64,000 nt of DNA from Ptiloglossa arizonensis (Eukaryota > Arthropoda > Insecta > Hymenoptera > Colletidae): the NCBI RefSeq assembly GCF_051014685.1, contig NW_027478391.1, positions 930,001-994,000 on the forward strand. The letters are read 5' to 3'. Shown here in pieces: positions 35,521-49,317 of the stretch. The notes below the pieces were generated by a model. It had not been told where the DNA came from. It worked only from the letters and a program-made list of their open reading frames with translations, and did not search any database. Numbering within the stretch: position 1 is the first letter of the stretch; each line of letters starts with the position of its first letter. A program made the translations under genes and the position numbers.

Positions 35521-37642
35521 CGCGAGAAATTCCTGTTGCATCTGAAAACAGAAACTCGCCCGATTACAACGGTATGAATATTTATGCCCTAAGCCATTCT
35601 AGTTATTCGTTTCTAGCATCAGAATTGCGAAAATTTTGATGGCTTCTCAACCATTCCTTAACTTCAAACTCCCGTACCTCGCGAACGGATTGACGAACTC
35701 GAGAAATTCCTATTGCATCTGAAAGTAGAAACTCGCCCGATTGCAACGGTATGTGTATTTTTCCCCTAGGTCATTGTAGTTATTGGTTTCGAGTATCAGA
35801 CTTGCAAAAATTTTGATGGTTTATCAACCATTCCTTAACTTCATACTACCATATCTCGCGAACGGATTGATGAACTCGAGATATTCCTCTTGCATCTGAA
35901 AGCAGAAACTCGCCCGATTACAACGGTATGAATATTTATGCCCTAAGCCATTCTAGTTATTCGTTTCTAGCATCATAATTGCGAAAATTTTGATGGTTTC
36001 TCAACCTTTCCTCAACTTCAAACTCCCATATCTCGCGAACGGATTGACGAACTCGAGAAATTCCTGTTGCATCTGAAAGTAGAAACTCGCCCGATTACAA
36101 CGATGTGTGTATTTTTCCCCTAGGCCTTTGTAGTTATTGGTTTCGAGTTACAGACTTGCTAAAATTTTGATGGTTTCTCAACCTTTCCTTAACTTCAAAC
36201 TTCCATATCTTGCTAACGGATTGACGAACTCGAGAAATTCCTATTGCATCTGAAAGTAGAAACTCGCTCGATTACAACGGTGTGTGTATTTTTCCCCTAG
36301 GCCATTGTAGTTATTGGTTTCGAGTATCAGACTTGCGAAAATTTTGATGGTTTCTCAACCATTCCTTAACTTCAAACTCCCATATCTCGCGAACGGATTG
36401 ACGAACTCGAGAAATTCCGGTTGCATCTGAAAGTAGAAACTCGCCCGATTACAACGGTATGTGTCTTTTTCCCCTAGGCCATTGTAGTTAATGGTTTCGA
36501 GTATCAGACTTGCGAAAATTTTGATGGTTTCTCAAACATTCCTTAACTTCAAGCTCCCATATATCGCTAACTGATTGACAAACTCGAGAAATTCATATTG
36601 CACCTGAAAGTAGAAACTCGCCCGATTACAACGGTATGTGTATTTTTGCCCTAGGCCATAGTAGTTATTGGTTTCGAGTATCAGACTTGCGAAAATTTTC
36701 ATGGTTTCTCAACCATTCCTTATCTTCAAACCCCATATCTCGCGAACGGATTGACGAACTCGAGAAAGTCCTGCTGCATCTGAAAGCAGAAACCCGCCCG
36801 ATTACTGCGGTATGTGAATTTTTGCCCTAGGCCATAGTAGTTATTGGTCTCGAGTATCAGACTTGCGAAAATTTTGATGGTTTCGCAACCATTCCTTAAC
36901 TTCAAACAACCATATCTCACGAACGGATTGACGAACTCGAGAAATTCCTGTTGCATCTGAACGCAGAAACTCGCCCGATTACAACGGTATGTGTATTTTT
37001 GCCCTAGGAGATAGTAGTTATTGGTTTCGAGTATCAGACTTGCGAAAAGTTTGATGGTTTCTCAACCATTTCTTAACTTCAATCTCCAAAATCTCGCGAA
37101 CGGATTGACGAACTCGAGAAATACCTGTTGAATCTGAACCCAGATACTCGCCCGATTACGACGGTATGTGTACTATTCCCCTAGGCCATTGTAGTTATTG
37201 GTTTCGAGTATCAGACTTGCGAAAATTTTGATGGTTTCTCAACCATTTCTTAACTTCAAACTCCAAAATCTCGCGAACGGATTGACGAACTCGAGAAATT
37301 CCTGTTGAATCTGAAAGCAGATACTCGCCCGATTACGACGGTATGTGTATTTTTCCCTAGGCCATTATAGTTATTGGTTTCGAGTATCAGACTTGCGAAA
37401 ATTTTGATGGTTTCTCAACCATTTCTCAACTTCAAACTCCCATATCTCGCGGACGGATTGACGAACTCGAGAAATTCCTGTTGCATATGAAAGCAGATAC
37501 TCGCCCGATTACAACGGTATGTGTATTTTTCACGTGGGCCATTGTAGTTATTGGTTTCGAGTATCAGACTTGCGAAAATTTTGATGGTTTCTCAACCATT
37601 CCTGAACTTCAAACTCCCATATCTCACGAACGGATTGACGAA
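35521..37642 (-). repeat. 12-mer higher-order repeat, copy 2 (2,122 bp)
   Basis: This is nearly identical to copy 1 at +2,122 bp. By eye I noticed only scattered single changes, for example GAGTATCAG against GAGTTTCAG (about 36,500), GCGAAAAGTTTG (about 37,045), GAACCCAG against GAACGCAG (about 37,139) and CATTTCTCAAC against CATTCCTCAAC (about 37,421). Such closeness indicates recent amplification. Confidence 0.92.
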
Positions 37643-38880
37643 CGCGAGAAATTCCTGTTGCATCTGAAAACAGAAACTCGCCCGATTACAACGGTATGAA
37701 TATTTATGCCCTAAGCCATTCTAGTTATTCGTTTCTAGCATCAGAATTGCGAAAATTTTGATGGCTTCTCAACCATTCCTTAACTTCAAACTCCCGTACC
37801 TCGCGAACGGATTGACGAACTCGAGAAATTCCTATTGCATCTGAAAGTAGAAATTCGCCCGATTGCAACGGTATGTGTATTTTTCCCCCAGGTCATTGTA
37901 GTTATTGGTTTCGAGTATCAGACTTGCAAAAATTTTGATGGTTTATCAACCATTCCTTAACTTCATACTACCATATCTCGCGAACGGATTGATGAACTCG
38001 AGATATTCCTCTTGCATCTGAAAGCAGAAACTCGCCCGATTACAACGGTATGAATATTTATGCCCTAAGCCATTCTAGTTAATCGTTTCTAGCATCATAA
38101 TTGCGAAAATTTTGATGGTTTCTCAACCTTTCCTCAACTTCAAACTCCCATATCTCGCGAACGGATTGACGAACTCGAGAAATTCCTGTTGCATCTGAAA
38201 GTAGAAACTCGCCCGATTACAACGATGTGTGTATTTTTCCCCTAGGCCTTTGTAGTTATTGGTTTCGAGTTACAGACTTGCTAAAATTTTGATGGTTTCT
38301 CAACCTTTCCTTAACTTCAAACTTCCATATCTTGCTAACGGATTGACGAACTCGAGAAATTCCTATTGCATCTGAAAGTAGAAACTCGCTCGATTACAAC
38401 GGTGTGTGTATTTTTCCCCTAGGCCATTGTAGTTATTGGTTTCGAGTATCAGACTTGCGAAAATTTTGATGGTTTCTCAACCATTCCTTAACTTCAAACT
38501 CCCATATCTCGCGAACGGATTGACGAACTCGAGAAATTCCGGTTGCATCTGAAAGTAGAAACTCGCCCGATTACAACGGTATGTGTCTTTTTCCCCTAGG
38601 CCATTGTAGTTAATGGTTTCGAGTATCAGACTTGCGAAAATTTTGATGGTTTCTCAAACATTCCTTAACTTCAAGCTCCCATATATCGCTAACGGATTGA
38701 CAAACTCGAGAAATTCATATTGCACCTGAAAGTAGAAACTCGCCCGATTACAACGGTATGTGTATTTTTGCCCTAGGCCATAGTAGTTATTGGTTTCGAG
38801 TATCAGACTTGCGAAAATTTTCATGGTTTCTCAACCATTCCTTATCTTCAAACCCCATATCTCGCGAACGGATTGACGAA
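37643..38880 (-). repeat. 12-mer family, copy 3, shortened to 7 monomers (1,238 bp)
   Basis: It follows copy 2 up to CCTTATCTTCAAACCCC, then at about 38,870-38,880 jumps to the CGCGAG marker that normally comes five monomers later. The join falls in the shared GAACGGATTGACGAA, so homologous unequal exchange between monomers explains the loss. Confidence 0.88.
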
Positions 38881-40057
38881 CGCGAGAAATTCCTGTTGCA
38901 TGTGAAAACAGAAACTCGCCCGATTACAACGGTATGAATATTTATGCCCTAAGCCATTCTAGTTATTCGTTTCTAGCATCAGAATTGCGAAAATTTTGAT
39001 GGCTTCTCAACCATTCCTTAACTTCAAACTCCCGTACCTCGCGAACGGATTGACGAACTCGAGAAATTCCTATTGCATCTGAAAGTAGAAACTCGCCCGA
39101 TTGCAACGGTATGTGTATTTTTCCCCTAGGTCATTGTAGTTATTGGTTTCGAGTATCAGACTTGCAAAAATTTTGATGGTCTATCAACCATTCCTTAACT
39201 TCATACTACCATATCTCGCGAACGGATTGATGAACTCGAGATATTCCTCTTGCATCTGAAAGCAGAAACTCGCCCGATTACAACGGTATGAATATTTATG
39301 CCCTAAGCCATTCTAGTTATTCGTTTCTAGCATCATAATTGCGAAAATTTTGATGGTTTCTCAACCTTTCCTCAACTTCAAACTCCCATATCTCGCGAAC
39401 GGATTGACGAACTCGAGAAATTCCTGTTGCATCTGAAAGTAGAAACTCGCCCGATTACAACGATGTGTGTACTTTTCCCCTAGGCCTTTGTAGTTATTGG
39501 TTTCGAGTTACAGACTTGCTAAAATTTTGATGGTTTCTCAACCTTTCCTTAACTTCAAACTTCCATATCTCGCTAACGGATTGACGAACTCGAGAAATTC
39601 CTATTGCATCTGAAAGTAGAAACTCGCCCGATTACAACGGTGTGTGTATTTTTCCCCTAGGCCATTGTAGTTATTGGTTTCGAGTATCAGACTTGCGAAA
39701 ATTTTAATGGTTTCTCAACCATTCCTTAACTTCAAACTCCCATATCTCGCGAACGGATTGACGAACTCGAGAAATTCCGGTTGCATCTGAAAGTAGAAAC
39801 TCGCCCGATTACAACGGTATGTGTCTTTTTCCCCCAGGCCATTGTAGTTAATGGTTTCGAGTATCAGACTTGCGAAATTTTTGATGGTTTCTCAAACATT
39901 CCTTAACTTCAAGCTCCCATATATCGCTAACGGATTGACAAACTCGAGAAATTCATATTGCACCTGAAAGTAGAAACTCGCCCGATTACAACGGTATGTG
40001 TATTTTTGCCCTAGGCCATAGTAGTTATTGGTTTCGAGTATCAGACTTGCGAAAATT
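38881..40057 (-). repeat. 12-mer family, copy 4, 5-prime seven monomers
   Basis: This repeats 37,643-38,819 at +1,238 bp and then passes into other sequence at about 40,058, where GAAAATTTTGATGG replaces GAAAATTTTCATGG. Markers ATTTTAATGG (about 39,702) and GATGTGTGTACTTTTCC (about 39,465) are shared with 51,797-52,973, so this copy, not copy 3, is the partner in the super-repeat. Confidence 0.88.
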
Positions 40058-40739
40058 TTGATGGTTTCTCAACCATTCCTTAACTTCAAACTCCCATATC
40101 TCGCGAACGGATTGACGAACTCGTGAAATTCCTGTTGCATGTGAAAGCAGAGGCTCGCCCGATTACAACGGTATGTGTATTTTTCCCCTAGGCCATTGTA
40201 GTTAATTGTTTCGAGTATCAGACATGCGAAAATTTTGATGGTTTCTAAACCATTCCTTAACTTCAAACTCTCATATCTCACGAACGGATTGGCGAACTGG
40301 AGAAATTCCTGTTGCATCTGAAAATAGAAACTCGCCCGATTACAATGGTGTGTGTACTTTTCCCCTAGGACATTCCAGTTATTGGTTTCGAGTATCAGAC
40401 TTGCGAAAATTTTGATGGTTTTTCAACCTTTCCTTAACTTCAAACTCCCATATCTGGCGAACGGATTGACGAACTCGAGAAATTCCTGTTGCTTCTGAAA
40501 GTAGAAACTCGCCCGATTACAACGATATGTGTATTTTTCCCCTAGGTCATTCCAGTTATTGGTTTCGAGTATCAGACTTGCGAAAATTTTGATGGTTTCT
40601 CAACCATTCCTTAACTTCAAACTCCCATATCTCGCGAACGGATTGACGAACTCGTGAAATTCCTGTTGCATGTGAAAGCAGAAGCTCGCCCGATTACAAC
40701 GGTATGTGTATTTTTCCCCTAGGCCATTGTAGTTATTGG

Positions 40740-42684
40740 TTTCGAGTGTCAGACTTGCGAAAATTTTGATGGTTTCTCAACCATTCCTTAACTGCAAACT
40801 CCCATATCTCGCGAACGGATTGACGAACTCGTGAAATTCCTGTTGCATTTGAAAGTAGAAACTCGCCCGATTACAACGGTATGTGTATTTTTCCCCTAGG
40901 CCATTGTAGTTAATTGTTTCGTGTATCAGTCATGCGAAAATTTTGATGATTTCTAAACCATTCCTTAACTTCAAACTCCCATATGTCGCGAACGGATTGA
41001 CGAACTCGAGAAAGTCCTGTTGCTTGTGAAAGCAGAAACTCGCCCGATTACAATGGTATGAATATTTTTGCCCTAAGCCATTCTAGTTATTCGTTTCAAC
41101 CATTAGAATTGCGAAAATTTTGATGGCTTCTCAACCATTCCTTAACTTCAAACTCCCGTACCTCGCGAACGGATTGACGAACGCGAGAAATTCCAGTTGC
41201 TTCTGAAAGTAGAAACTCGCCCGATTACAACGGTATGTGTATTTTTCCCCTAGGCCATTGTAGCTATTGGTCTCGAGTATCAGACTTGCGAAAATTTTGA
41301 TGATTTCTCAACCATTCCTTAACTTCAAACTCCCGTATCTCGCGAACGCATTGACGAACTCGAGAAATTCCTGTTGTGTCAGAAAGTAGAAACTCGCCCG
41401 ATTACAATGGTGTGTGTACCTCTCCCCAAGGCCACTCCAGTTATTGGTTTCGAGTATCAGACCAGCGAAAATGTTGATGGCATCTCAACCATTCCTTAAC
41501 TTCAAACTCCGATATTTCGCGAACGGATTGACGTATCCGAATAATTTCTGTTGCATCTGACAGTAGAAACTCTCCCAATTACAACGGTATGTGTATTTTT
41601 CCCCTAGGCCATTGTAGTTATTGGTTTCGAGTATCAGACTTGCGAAAATTTTGATGGTTTGTCAACCATTTCTTAACTTCAAACTCCCATATCTCGCGAA
41701 CGGAATGGCGAGCTCGAGAAATTCCTGTTGCGTCTGAAAATGGAAACTCGCCCGCTTACAAAGGTATGTGTACTTTTCCCCTAGGCCATTCCAGTTATTG
41801 GTTTCGAGTATCAGACCAGCGAAAATTTTGATGGTTTCTCAACCATTCCTTAACTACAAACTCCCATATCTCGCGAACGGATTGACAAATTCGAGAATTT
41901 CCTATTGCATCTGAAAGCAGAAACTCGCCCGATTACAAGGATATGTGTATTTTTGCCCTAGGCCATAGTAGTTATTGGTTTCGAGTATCAGACTTGCGAA
42001 AATTTTGATGGTTTGTCAACCATTTCTTAACTTCAAACTCCCATATCTCGCGAACGGAATGGCGAGCTCGAGAAATTCCTGTTGCGTCTGAAAATGGAAA
42101 CTCGTCCGCTTACAAAGGTATGTGTACTTTTCCCCTAGGCCATTCCAGTTATTGGTTTCGAGTATCAGACCAGCGAAAATTTTGATGGTTCCTCAACCAT
42201 TCCTTAACTTCAAACTCCCATATCTCGCGAACGGATTGACGAACTCGAGAAATTCCTGTTGCATCCGAAAGCAGAACTCGCCCGATTACAACGGTATGTG
42301 TATTTTGCCCTAGGCAATAGTAGTTATTGGTTTCGAGTATCAGACTTGCGAAAATTTTGATGGTTTCTCAACCATTCCTTAACTTCTAACTCCCATATCT
42401 CGCGAACGGATTGACGAACTCGAGAAATTCCTGTTGCATCTGAAAGTAGAAACTCGCCCAATTACAATGGTGTGTGTACTTTTCCCCCAGGCCATTCCAG
42501 TTATTGGTTTGGAGTATCAGACCAGCGAAAGTGTTGATGGTTTCTCAACCATACCTCCACTTCAAACTCCGATATTTCGCGAACGGATTGACGAATCCAA
42601 ATAATTTCTGTTGCATCTGACAGTAGAAACTCTCCCAATTACAACGGTATGTGTATTTTTCCCCTAGGTCATTGTAGTTATTGG
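40740..42684 (-). repeat. 11-mer tandem duplication, copy A (1,945 bp)
   Basis: Copy A and copy B share TTAACTGCAAACTCCC, GTTAATTGTTTCGTGTATC (about 40,910), TTCAACCATTAGAATTG, TCCAGTTGCTTCTG, TTGTGTCAG, GGAATGGCGAGCTCG and GAAAATGGAAACTCG. The marker GTGTATCAGTC is at 40,921 here and 42,866 in copy B. The right super-repeat copy has a single version of this block. Confidence 0.88.
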
Positions 42685-44629
42685 TTTCGAGTATCAGACT
42701 TGCGAAAATTTTGATGGTTTCTCAACCATTCCTTAACTGCAAACTCCCATATCTCGCGAACGGATTGACGAACTCGTGAAATTCCTGTTGCATTTGAAAG
42801 TAGAAACTCGCCCGATTACAACGGTATGTGTATTTTTCCCCTAGGCCATTGTAGTTAATTGTTTCGTGTATCAGTCATGCGAAAATTTTGATGATTTCTA
42901 AACCATTCCTTAACTTCAAACTCCCATATGTCGCGAACGGATTGACGAACTCGAGAAAGTCCTGTTGCTTGTGAAAGCAGAAACTCGCCCGATTACAATG
43001 GTATGAATATTTTTGCCCTAAGCCATTCTAGTTATTCGTTTCAACCATTAGAATTGCGAAAATTTTGATGGCTTCTCAACCATTCCTTAACTTCAAACTC
43101 CCGTACCTCGCGAACGGATTGACGAACGCGAGAAATTCCAGTTGCTTCTGAAAGTAGAAACTCGCCCGATTACAACGGTATGTGTATTTTTCCCCTAGGC
43201 CATTGTAGCTATTGGTCTCGAGTATCAGACTTGCGAAAATTTTGATGATTTCTCAACCATTCCTTAACTTCAAACTCCCATATCTCGCGAACGCATTGAC
43301 GAACTCGAGAAATTCCAGTTGTGTCAGAAGGTAGAAACTCGCCCGATTACAATGGTGTGTGTACCTCTCCCCAAGGCCACTCCAGTTATTGGTTTCGAGT
43401 ATCAGACCAGCGAAAATGTTGATGGCATCTCAACCATTCCTTAACTTCAAACTCCGATATTTCGCGAACGGATTGACGAATCCGAATAATTTCTGTTGCA
43501 TCTGACAGTAGAAACTCTCCCAATTACAACGGTATGTGTATTTTTCCCCTAGGCCATTGTAGTTATTGGTTTCGAGTATCAGACTTGCGAAAATTTTGAT
43601 GGTTTGTCAACCATTTCTTAACTTCAAACTCCCATATCTCGCGAACGGAATGGCGAGCTCGAGAAATTCCTGTTGCGTCTGAAAATGGAAACTCGCCCGC
43701 TTACAAAGGTATGTGTACTTTTCCCCTAGGCCATTCCAGTTATTGGTTTCGAGTATCAGACCAGCGAAAATTTTGATGGTTTCTCAACCATTCCTTAACT
43801 ACAAACTCCCATATCTCGCGAACGGATTGACAAATTCGAGAATTTCCTATTGCATCTGAAAGCAGAAACTCGCCCGATTACAAGGATATGTGTATTTTTG
43901 CCCTAGGCCATAGTAGTTATTGGTTTCGAGTATCAGACTTGCGAAAATTTTGATGGTTTGTCAACCATTTCTTAACTTCAAACTCCCATATCTCGCGAAC
44001 GGAATGGCGAGCTCGAGAAATTCCTGTTGCGTCTGAAAATGGAAACTCGTCCGCTTACAAAGGTATGTGTACTTTTCCCCTAGGCCATTCCAGTTATTGG
44101 TTTCGAGTATCAGACCAGCGAAAATTTTGATGGTTCCTCAACCATTCCTTAACTTCAAACTCCCATATCTCGCGAACGGATTGACGAACTCGAGAAATTC
44201 CTGTTGCATCCGAAAGCAGAACTCGCCCGATTACAACGGTATGTATATTTTGCCCTAGGCAATAGTAGTTATTGGTTTCGAGTATCAGACTTGCGAAAAT
44301 TTTGATGGTTTCTCAACCATTCCTTAACTTCTAACTCCCATATCTCGCGAACGGATTGACGAACTCGAGAAATTCCTGTTGCATCTGAAAGTAGAAACTC
44401 GCCCGATTACAATGGTGTGTGTACTTTTCCCCCAGGCCATTCCAGTTATTGGTTTGGAGTATCAGACCAGCGAAAATGTTGATGGTTTCTCAACCATACC
44501 TCCACTTCAAACTCCGATATTTCGCGAACGGATTGACGAATCCAAATAATTTCTGTTGCATCTGACAGTAGAAACTTTCCCAATTACAACGGTATGTGTA
44601 TTTTTCCCCTAGGTCATTGTAGTTATTGG
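42685..44629 (-). repeat. 11-mer tandem duplication, copy B (1,945 bp)
   Basis: Copy B differs from A at several bases, for example GTATGTATATTTTGCC (about 44,239) and GAAACTTTCCC (about 44,572). The single version in the right super-repeat (about 53,656-55,600) shares both these B markers, while near its middle it has the A-like CCTGTTGTGTCAGAAAG (about 54,286) rather than the B form CCAGTTGTGTCAGAAGG. It is therefore an A/B mixture, as expected if A and B were merged by unequal exchange or partly converted. Confidence 0.86.
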
Positions 44630-45423
44630 TTTCGAGTATCAGACTTGCGAAAATTTTGATGGTTTCTCAACCATTCCTTAACTTCAAACTCCCATATCTC
44701 GCGAACGGATTGACGAACTCGAGAAATTCCTGTTTCATATGAAAGCAGAAACTCGCCCGATTACAACGGTATGTGTATTTTTGCCCTAGGAAATAGAAGT
44801 TATTGGTCTCGAGTATCAGACTTGCGAAAATTTTGATGGTTTCTCAACCATTCCTTATATTCAAACACCCATATCTCGCGGACGGATTGACGAACTCGAG
44901 AAATTCATGTTGCACCTGAAAGTAGAAACTCGCCCGATTACAACGGTATGTGTATTTTTGCCCTAGGCCATAGTAGTTATTGGTTTCAAGTATCAGACTT
45001 GCGAAAACTTTGATGGTTTCTCAACCATTCCTTAACTGCAAACTCCCATATCTCGCGAACGGATTGACGAACTCATGAAATTCCTGTTGCATTTGAATGT
45101 AGAAACTCGCCCGATTACAACGGTATGTGTATTTTTCCCCTAGGCCATTGTAGTTATTGGTTTCGAGTATCAGACTTGCGAAAATTTTGATGGTTTCTCA
45201 ACCATTCCTTAACTTCAAACTCCCATATCTCGCGAAACGGATTGACGAACTCGGGATATTCCTGTTGCATCTGAAAGTAGAAACTCGCCCGATTACAATG
45301 GTGTGTGTACTTTTCCCCTAGGCCATTCCAGTTATTGGTTTCGAGTATCAGACTTGCGAAAATTTTGATGGTTTCTCATCCATTCCTTAACTTCAAACAC
45401 CCATATCTCGCGAACGGATTGAC

Positions 45424-47370
45424 GAACTCGAGAAGTTCCTGTTGCATCTGAAAGTAGAAACTCGCCCGATTACAAGGATATGTGCATTTTTGCCCTAGGC
45501 CATAGTAGTTATTGGTTTCGAGTATCAGGCTTGCGAAAAGTTTGATGGTTTCTCAACCATTCCTTAACTTCAAACTCCCATATCTCGCGAACGGATTGAC
45601 GAACTCGAGAAGTTCCTGTTGCATCTGAAAGTAGAAACTCGCCCGATTACAATGGTGTGTGTACTTTTCCCCTAGGCCATTCCAGTTATTGGTTTCGAGT
45701 ATCAGACCAGCGAAAATGTTGATGGTTTCTCAACCATACCTCCACTTCAAACTCCGATATTTCGCGAACGGTTTGACGATTCCGAATAATTTCTGTTGCA
45801 ACTGACAGTAGAAACTCTCCCAATTACAAAGGTATGTGTATTTTTGCCTTAGGCCATAGTGGTTATTGGTTTCGAGTATCAGACTTGCGAAAATTTTGAT
45901 GGTTTGTCAACCATTTCTTAACTTCAAAATCCCATATCTCGCGAACGGATTGACGAACTCGGGATATTCCTGTTGCATCTGAAAGTAGAAACTCGCCCGA
46001 TTACAATGGTGTGTGTACTTTTCCCCTAGGCCATTCCAGTTATTGGTTTCGAGTATCAGACTTGCGAAAATTTTGATGGTTTCTCATCCATTCCTTAACT
46101 TCAAACACCCATATCTCGCGAACGGATTGACGAACTCGAGAAATTCCTGTTGCATCTGAAAGCAGATACTCGCCCGATTACAACGGTATGCGTATTTTTC
46201 CCCTAGGCCATTGTAGTTATTGGTTTCGAGTATCAGACTTGCGAAAATTTTGATGGCTTCTCAACCATTCCTTAACTTCTAACTCCCATATCTCGCGAAC
46301 GGATTAACGAACTCGAGAAATTCCTGTTGCATATGAAAGCAGAAACTCGCCCGATTACAACGGTATGTGTATTTTTGCCCTAGGAAATAGTAGTTATTGG
46401 TCTCGAGTATCAGACTTGCGAAAATTTTGATGGTTTCTCAACTATTCCTTATCTTCAATCCCCCATATCTCGCGAACGGATTCACGTATTCGAGATATTC
46501 CTGTTGCATCTGAAAGTAGATACTCGCCCGATTACAATGGTGTGTTTACTATCCCCCTAGGCCATTCCAGTTAATGGTTTCGAGTATCAGACTTGCGAAA
46601 ATTTTGATGGTTTTTCAACCATTCCTTTACTTCAAACTCCCATATCTCGCGAACGGATCGACGAACTCGAGATATTCCTGTTGCATCTGAAAGTAGAAAC
46701 TCTCCCGATTACAATGGTGTGTGTAGTTTTCCCCTAGGCTATTCCAGTTTTAGGTTTCGAGTATCAGACCAGCGAAAATTTTGATGGTTTCCAAACATTC
46801 CATAACTTCAAACACCCACATCTCGCGAACGGATTGACGAACTCGAGAAATTCATGTTGCATCTGAAAGCAGAAACTCGCCCGATTACAACGGTATGCGT
46901 ATTTTTGCCCTGGGCAATAGTAGTTATTGGTTTCGAGTATCAGACTTCCGAAAATTTTGATGGTTTCTCAACCATTCCTTAACTTCTAACTCCCATACCT
47001 CGCGAACGCATTGACGAACTCGAGAAATTCCTGTTGCATCTGAAATCAGAAAGTAGCCCGATTACAACGGTACGTGTATTTTGCCCTAGGCAATAGTAGT
47101 TGTTGGTTTCGAGTATCAGAATTGCAAAAATTTTGATGGTTTCTCAACCATTCCTTCACTACAAACTCCCATATCTCTCGCGAACGGATTGACGCACTCG
47201 AGAAATTCCTGTCGCATCTGGAAGCAGAAAGTCGCCCGATTACAACGGTATTTGTACTTTTTCCCTAGGCCATTCCAGTTATTGATTTCGAGTATCAGAC
47301 TTGCGAAAATTTTGATGGTTTCTCAACCATTCCTTAACTTCAAACTCCCATATCTCACGAACGGATTGAC
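45424..47370 (-). repeat. 11-mer tandem duplication in left super-repeat, copy 1 (1,947 bp)
   Basis: The marker AAGGATATGTGCATTTTTGC is at 45,474 here and 47,421 in the next copy. Private features of the block are CAGGCTTGCGAAAAG, GTTTGACGATTCCG, TTTACTATCCCCC, TAGGCTATTCCAGTTTTAGG, a TCTCTCGCG 2-bp insertion (about 47,173) and CTGTCGCATCTGGAAG. Edges are approximate. Confidence 0.86.
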
Positions 47371-49317
47371 GAACTCGAGAAGTTCCTGTTGCATCTGAAA
47401 GTAGAAACTCGCCCGATTACAAGGATATGTGCATTTTTGCCCTAGGCCATAGTAGTTATTGGTTTCGAGTATCAGGCTTGCGAAAAGTTTGATGGTTTCT
47501 CAACCATTCCTTAACTTCAAACTCCCATATCTCGCGAACGGATTGACGAACTCGAGAAGTTCCTGTTGCATCTGAAAGTAGAAACTCGCCCGATTACAAT
47601 GGTGTGTGTACTTTTCCCCTAGGCCATTCCAGTTATTGGTTTCGAGTATCAGACCAGCGAAAATGTTGATGGTTTCTCAACCATACCTCCACTTCAAACT
47701 CCGATATTTCGCGAACGGTTTGACGATTCCGAATAATTTCTGTTGCAACTGACAGTAGAAACTCTCCCAATTACAAAGGTATGTGTATTTTTGCCTTAGG
47801 CCATAGTGGTTATTGGTTTCGAGTATCAGACTTGCGAAAATTTTGATGGTTTGTCAACCATTTCTTAACTTCAAAATCCCATATCTCGCGAACGGATTGA
47901 CGAACTCGGGATATTCCTGTTGCATCTGAAAGTAGAAACTCGCCCGATTACAATGGTGTGTGTACTTTTCCCCTAGGCCATTCCAGTTATTGGTTTCGAG
48001 TATCAGACTTGCGAAAATTTTGATGGTTTCTCATCCATTCCTTAACTTCAAACACCCATATCTCGCGAACGGATTGACGAACTCGAGAAATTCCTGTTGC
48101 ATCTGAAAGCAGATACTCGCCCGATTACAACGGTATGCGTATTTTTCCCCTAGGCCATTGTAGTTATTGGTTTCGAGTATCAGACTTGCGAAAATTTTGA
48201 TGGCTTCTCAACCATTCCTTAACTTCTAACTCCCATATCTCGCGAACGGATTAACGAACTCGAGAAATTCCTGTTGCATATGAAAGCAGAAACTCGCCCG
48301 ATTACAACGGTATGTGTATTTTTGCCCTAGGAAATAGTAGTTATTGGTCTCGAGTATCAGACTTGCGAAAATTTTGATGGTTTCTCAACTATTCCTTATC
48401 TTCAATCCCCCATATCTCGCGAACGGATTCACGAATTCGAGATATTCCTGTTGCATCTGAAAGTAGATACTCGCCCGATTACAATGGTGTGTTTACTATC
48501 CCCCTAGGCCATTCCAGTTAATGGTTTCGAGTATCAGACTTGCGAAAATTTTGATGGTTTTTCAACCATTCCTTTACTTCAAACTCCCATATCTCGCGAA
48601 CGGATCGACGAACTCGAGATATTCCTGTTGCATCTGAAAGTAGAAACTCTCCCGATTACAATGGTGTGTGTAGTTTTCCCCTAGGCTATTCCAGTTTTAG
48701 GTTTCGAGTATCAGACCAGCGAAAATTTTGATGGTTTCCAAACATTCCATAACTTCAAACACCCACATCTCGCGAACGGATTGACGAACTCGAGAAATTC
48801 ATGTTGCATCTGAAAGCAGAAACTCGCCCGATTACAACGGTATGCGTATTTTTGCCCTGGGCAATAGTAGTTATTGGTTTCGAGTATCAGACTTCCGAAA
48901 ATTTTGATGGTTTCTCAACCATTCCTTAACTTCAAACTCCCATACCTCGCGAACGCATTGACGAACTCGAGAAATTCCTGTTGCATCTGAAATCAGAAAG
49001 TAGCCCGATTACAACGGTACGTGTATTTTGCCCTAGGCAATAGTAGTTGTTGGTTTCGAGTATCAGAATTGCAAAAATTTTGATGGTTTCTCAACCATTC
49101 CTTCACTACAAACTCCCATATCTCTCGCGAACGGATTGACGCACTCGAGAAATTCCTGTCGCATCTGGAAGCAGAAAGTCGCCCGATTACAACGGTATTT
49201 GTACTTTTCCCCTAGGCCATTCCAGTTATTGATTTCGAGTATCAGACTTGCGAAAATTTTGATGGTTTCTCAACCATTCCTTAACTTCAAACTCCCATAT
49301 CTCACGAACGGATTGAC
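47371..49317 (-). repeat. 11-mer tandem duplication in left super-repeat, copy 2 (1,947 bp)
   Basis: This is nearly identical to the preceding block. A useful difference is TTCACGAATTCGAG at about 48,428 against TTCACGTATTCGAG at about 46,481; the same pair of variants is found in the same order in the right super-repeat (57,451 and 59,398). So this 11-mer doubling existed before the super-repeat duplicated. Confidence 0.86.
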
